Source: JBAYVY01 sp041674345 (GTDB lineage Bacteria; Planctomycetota; Phycisphaerae; Phycisphaerales; Zrk34). Taken from it: DNA of 7,762 bases. Below the pieces are notes generated by a model. It was not told where the DNA came from. It worked only from the letters and a program-made list of their open reading frames with translations, and did no database searches. Below are positions 4,897 through 7,762 of this stretch, piece after piece; position 1 is the stretch's first letter, and the number at the start of each line of letters is the position of its first letter. The stretch covers positions 1-7,762 of the forward strand of contig JBAYVY010000168.1 of the NCBI GenBank assembly GCA_041674345.1. Reading direction: 5' to 3'. The position numbers and the translations under genes are program-made.

Positions 4897-6354
4897 TCAT
4901 TGTGGGGCGAGTTGTGCGCGGCGGAACGTCCAGCCGCGCCAGTCGGCGAGGGTTTGTCGCAGGTCGGTCTGGAGGGCATCGGCGGCATGGCGGGCCTGGT
5001 TGCGTTTGAACATATCGGCGTTTTGATCGGCGAACCAGAGCAGGGCGGGCAGGGAGGATGGGCCCAGGTGTTGGAGATAAGGCACGTCAAGGGCGACTTC
5101 GCCGGTGTTCATTTCGCGGCAGTGTCGGACGTTGAAGTCGGCGATGATGCGGTCGAAGGGGATGAACATGCAGACGATGCAGACGGCGAGCGCGGCGACG
5201 GCGTTGACGCGGACCAGCCAGGCGTTGTCACGATTGAGGATGATACGCAGAACGGTGAGCATCAGCGCCAGGCCGACGACGCCCATCCAGACGGCGGCGG
5301 CGATGCGCCAGCGCGACAGCGCGAAGACGTCGATGTAGAGGGAAAGGCGACGGATGCTGGAGACCATGAGCCAGACGTTTTGCGCCAACCAGAGATAGAC
5401 CAGGCGGCGAGCGACGGCGCTGGTTTGCGCGGGGCCTGACTTGCGGAAGGCGACCAGGACGAACAGCCCGGCGAGCAGCGCGGTAACGACCAGGGGGTAC
5501 GTGCCGCGATGGGCGTATTGGGCGTAGGTCAGGCCGGCGGGCAGTTGGGCGTGTTGCCAGAGGTAGAGCAGGTCCATGACGGTCTGCACGGCGAACAGCG
5601 CGTTGAAGAGGATGAGACATCGGATGACCAGATCGGCGGCGACGGGGCGATCGGCATATCGCGGCATGACGGGGCGCGGGGCGGTTTGGCGGCGGCGGCT
5701 TCGCAGACGCAGCAGCGACCAGGCGGCGATGGCGGTGCAGCACCAGAAGAGGATACGCAGAGGCGCGATGTAATCGGTGAGGTGGGTCAGCCAGTCTCCG
5801 AGCGTTTGACGCAGGTGGTGAAGTTGGTTTTCGATGACGGGATTGGCTTGGCGGAACAGCAGCAGGAACAGGGCGGTCAGCGCCAGGGGCACGGCCCATC
5901 GCAGCGCGAAGCGTCGAAGGGAAGGGCGATGGGGATGATGCGCACGCTGCCAGCGGCGTGCGGTTCGCATGTCGCGGAGTGGTCGGAGCCACGCGAAAAA
6001 CAGGCGAAGATAGCGGCCCAGCCAGAGGGCCGGTTGATCGGACCAGCCGAGGCGTCCGGTGAAGGCGAGGGCGGTGAGGATGAGGAGGGCGAGGGTGTAT
6101 TCGAGTCCGCCGGGTTCGATGAGCATGGCCAGCGCGATCAGGGCCGCGCATAGCATGAGGATGCGACCGGGCCAGTGACGGATGATGCGGGGGCTGCGCC
6201 AGAGGATGGCGATGAGCAGGAGCGAAGCGAAGCAGCCGGCGGTCCAGCCTGGGGGGACGGGGGCGTGGTAGAAAAATTGATCCGCGAGGGCGACCAGCGC
6301 GAGCGTCAGTGCGAGCAGGAACGGGGCACGGCGGATGGCCGGAATGTTTGACAT
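4897..6354 (-). CDS. DUF4173-type multi-pass inner-membrane protein of unknown function
   Basis: The protein has 485 residues. The first 420 hold about 11 hydrophobic segments: roughly 10-30, 37-53, 62-80, 83-102, 150-169, 195-215, 243-266, 285-306, 319-337, 352-376 and 383-402. The basic loop at about 128-150 (RTARRWQR, RPSLRRF) is probably cytoplasmic by the positive-inside rule. The family assignment rests on recognised stretches typical of DUF4173: 'YAQYAHRGTYPLVVTALLAG', 'RLVYLWLAQNVWLMVSSIRR', 'LYIDVFALSRWR' and the 'FNVRHCREM' segment after the last membrane helix. The last 80 or so residues are soluble, with basic and Trp-rich stretches. No catalytic motif is evident and I do not assign a function. 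The ATG at 6354 opens the hydrophobic N-terminus, but no clear Shine-Dalgarno precedes it. The gene is convergent with metH and divergent from the ABC-F gene, so it appears to be a single-gene unit. The antisense ORFs on the + strand are shadows. Confidence 0.85.
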   Translation of the reverse strand: MSNIPAIRRAPFLLALTLALVALADQFFYHAPVPPGWTAGCFASLLLIAILWRSPRIIRHWPGRILMLCAALIALAMLIEPGGLEYTLALLILTALAFTGRLGWSDQPALWLGRYLRLFFAWLRPLRDMRTARRWQRAHHPHRPSLRRFALRWAVPLALTALFLLLFRQANPVIENQLHHLRQTLGDWLTHLTDYIAPLRILFWCCTAIAAWSLLRLRSRRRQTAPRPVMPRYADRPVAADLVIRCLILFNALFAVQTVMDLLYLWQHAQLPAGLTYAQYAHRGTYPLVVTALLAGLFVLVAFRKSGPAQTSAVARRLVYLWLAQNVWLMVSSIRRLSLYIDVFALSRWRIAAAVWMGVVGLALMLTVLRIILNRDNAWLVRVNAVAALAVCIVCMFIPFDRIIADFNVRHCREMNTGEVALDVPYLQHLGPSSLPALLWFADQNADMFKRNQARHAADALQTDLRQTLADWRGWTFRRAQLAPQ

Positions 6355-6547
6355 GATGTTGGAAGATACGCCACGGCTGACCGGCGGGTTCGGCGGACCT
6401 GGATGTTTTTCAAGGGAGCATTTTGAAGAATCGGAGGCCCGTCACGGTCTGCCGCCTAAGAAGGCGTCATCCCGTGCTTGAAGCGAGATTTTTCAAAGGT
6501 CGCCTGGAATACGCAGGCGGCGGAGAATACTGTAGGATGTTCGGCCC
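6355..6547. other. Divergent spacer between the DUF4173 and ABC-F genes
   Basis: These 193 bp should hold the promoters of both flanking genes, yet no -35/-10 pair with good spacing stands out in either direction. TTGAAG at 6478-6483 is followed only by weak -10 matches at poor spacing. A 6-bp hairpin CGCCTG/CAGGCG with a 7-nt loop lies at 6501-6519. AGGA at 6534-6537, 10 nt before the ABC-F start, is the only candidate ribosome binding site. An in-frame TAG at 6533-6535 rules out an upstream start for the ABC-F gene. Confidence 0.5.
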
Positions 6548-7762
6548 ATGAGTTTGTTAACCGTTGCCAATCTGACGCACGCCCACGGCACGCATGTCGT
6601 GTTGAACGGAACGAACCTGACGGTGAATGCCGGTCAGCGGATCGGTCTGGTCGGGCGGAACGGGTGCGGGAAATCGACGCTGATGAAGATGATCGCGGGG
6701 CAGATGAAAGCGGATTCGGGTCAGGTGCAACTGTCGCGCGGGGCGAAGGCGGGGTATTTGGCGCAAGACCCGCTGATCGAGCCGGGCCGGACGTTGCGCA
6801 AGGAGGCGGAACAGGCGTTCGCGGAACTGGCGGGCCTGCACGAGCAACTGGAACAGTGCGCCCACGAAATGGCGGATGCGAAGGACGATGCGGAATTGGA
6901 CCGCTGCATGAAGCGGTATCACGATCTGGAAGGGCGGATCGAGACACTGGGCGGATACGCGATCGACCACCGCATTGATGCGATGCTGCACGGGCTGGGG
7001 CTGGGCGATGAATTATTCGAGGTGAAAGTCGGCTCATTGAGCGGGGGGCAGAAGGCGCGACTGGCGTTGGCGAAGTTGCTGCTGACCGAGCCGGACGTGC
7101 TGTTGCTGGACGAGCCGACCAACCATCTGGACATCGCGGGGCGACAGTGGCTGGAACAATTTTTGAAGGGCTATCGCGGCGCGGTGATGCTGGTGAGTCA
7201 CGACCGCTGGCTGCTGGACGAGGTGGCGGACAAGATCGTGGAACTGGACCGGGGGAAGATCGTGGAATACCCCGGCAATTACCATGCGTATCGTGAGCAG
7301 CGCGCGCTGCGGATGCTGGAGCAGGGGCGGGTTTACGAAAAGCAGCAGGAATACATCAAGCAGCAGAAGCAGTTCATCAACAAGTATCGCGCGGGGCAAC
7401 GGTCGAAACAGGCCCACGGGCGCGAGTTGCTGCTCAATCGGTTCATCGAAAACGAGACGATTGAGAATACGCACGAAGCGGGGGTGATGGGCTTCAAACT
7501 TCCGCCGGCCCCGCGCAGCGGCGATCAGGTGATCGTCGCGCACAACATTTCGGCGAAGTACGACGAGCGGACGCTGTTCGAGCAGGTGACGATGACGATT
7601 CAGCGAGGCCAGCGTATCGGCGTGATCGGTCCGAACGGCTGCGGGAAATCGACGCTGGTTCGGACGATGCTGGGCATGCGTGAAACCGACAGCGGCAAGG
7701 TGAAACTGGGGGCGAGCGTGTCGGTGGGCTATTACCATCAGACGCACGAGCATCTGCCGGAC
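6548..7762 (+). CDS. ABC-F family ATPase, ribosome-associated type (3' end outside window)
   Basis: ABC-F proteins are soluble tandem ATPases without membrane domains; studied members bind the ribosomal E site and act in translation or antibiotic resistance. The gene is open to the window edge, giving 405 residues. First ATPase domain: Walker A GRNGCGKST at 36-44, Q-loop Gln73 (GYLAQD), signature LSGGQ at 164-168, Walker B LLLDEPTNHLD ending at 195 with Asp188 and Glu189, and switch His218 (VSHDRW). The charged interdomain linker follows (about 245-322; 'YPGNYHAYREQR', 'YRAGQRSKQAHGRE'), the P-site tRNA interaction motif region. The second domain starts near 326 and shows Walker A GPNGCGKST at 361-369. 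A typical member has about 500-650 residues, so roughly a quarter to a third is missing. The ATG at 6548 is the first possible start, since an in-frame TAG lies at 6533. The subfamily (EttA, Uup, YbiT or other) cannot be fixed without the rest, so no symbol is given. The antisense ORFs over this region are shadows. Confidence 0.95.
   Translation, partial: MSLLTVANLTHAHGTHVVLNGTNLTVNAGQRIGLVGRNGCGKSTLMKMIAGQMKADSGQVQLSRGAKAGYLAQDPLIEPGRTLRKEAEQAFAELAGLHEQLEQCAHEMADAKDDAELDRCMKRYHDLEGRIETLGGYAIDHRIDAMLHGLGLGDELFEVKVGSLSGGQKARLALAKLLLTEPDVLLLDEPTNHLDIAGRQWLEQFLKGYRGAVMLVSHDRWLLDEVADKIVELDRGKIVEYPGNYHAYREQRALRMLEQGRVYEKQQEYIKQQKQFINKYRAGQRSKQAHGRELLLNRFIENETIENTHEAGVMGFKLPPAPRSGDQVIVAHNISAKYDERTLFEQVTMTIQRGQRIGVIGPNGCGKSTLVRTMLGMRETDSGKVKLGASVSVGYYHQTHEHLPD

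Noticed and set aside
4817..5439. Plus-strand ORFs starting in the metH/DUF4173 spacer (69 and 201 codons)
   Set aside because: Their starts are translations of the GTTCATCCG inverted repeat and the rest is antisense to the DUF4173 gene. Such repeat-derived reading frames are a common source of false hypothetical proteins.
5228..6153. Overlapping ORFs in other frames over the membrane-protein gene (307 codons minus, 214 codons plus)
   Set aside because: Low-complexity Arg/Pro or Gly/Glu-rich translations with no motifs; the 485-residue frame has membrane helices and family-like stretches.
6456..7753. Minus-strand ORFs (193, 144 and 239 codons) over the right end
   Set aside because: They are antisense to the ABC-F gene, whose frame has every expected ATPase motif.

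Overview
The window carries four protein genes. In order they are: the 3' end of a transcription termination factor Rho gene (+), a complete cobalamin-dependent methionine synthase gene metH (+), a complete multi-pass membrane protein of the DUF4173 type (-), and the 5' part of an ABC-F ATPase gene (+) that runs off the right edge. There is no rRNA, tRNA, CRISPR array, transposase or phage gene. The genome is GC-rich. The Rho variant (active-site neighbourhood with 'SSND' and 'GRAFNT'), together with inverted-repeat spacer elements made of ATTCGTCATT and TTCATCCG words, suggests the PVC superphylum, most likely a planctomycete (perhaps Phycisphaerae). This placement is an inference from recognition, not a computed one.

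Layout. Bases 2-889: Rho C-terminal ATPase domain. Bases 890-1153: a 264-bp spacer with a 119-bp inverted-repeat element, a 14-bp perfect palindrome, a plausible sigma70-type promoter and a strong hairpin that ends directly at the metH Shine-Dalgarno. Bases 1154-4774: metH with all its modules (homocysteine, folate, cap, B12 and reactivation domains). Bases 4775-4896: a convergent spacer dominated by a long inverted repeat, probably a shared terminator. Bases 4897-6354 (-): DUF4173 membrane protein. Bases 6355-6547: a 193-bp divergent spacer with no convincing promoter. Bases 6548-7762: ABC-F protein, first ATPase domain, linker and start of the second domain.

The genes are unrelated housekeeping functions (transcription termination, methionine/one-carbon metabolism, translation) plus one uncharacterised membrane protein. 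I see no multi-gene novel system. The most unusual signal is inside metH: the DNA word CTTCCGGGGG or its complement occurs seven times, in both orientations and in all three reading frames, mostly in inter-domain linkers. Two copies flank most of an in-frame extra segment of about 22 residues in the homocysteine domain. This looks like small repetitive DNA elements tolerated inside a protein-coding gene, comparable in concept to Rickettsia palindromic elements. A second notable signal is a GC-skew reversal between rho (C-rich on the + strand) and most of metH and everything downstream (G-rich on the + strand, whichever strand is coding).
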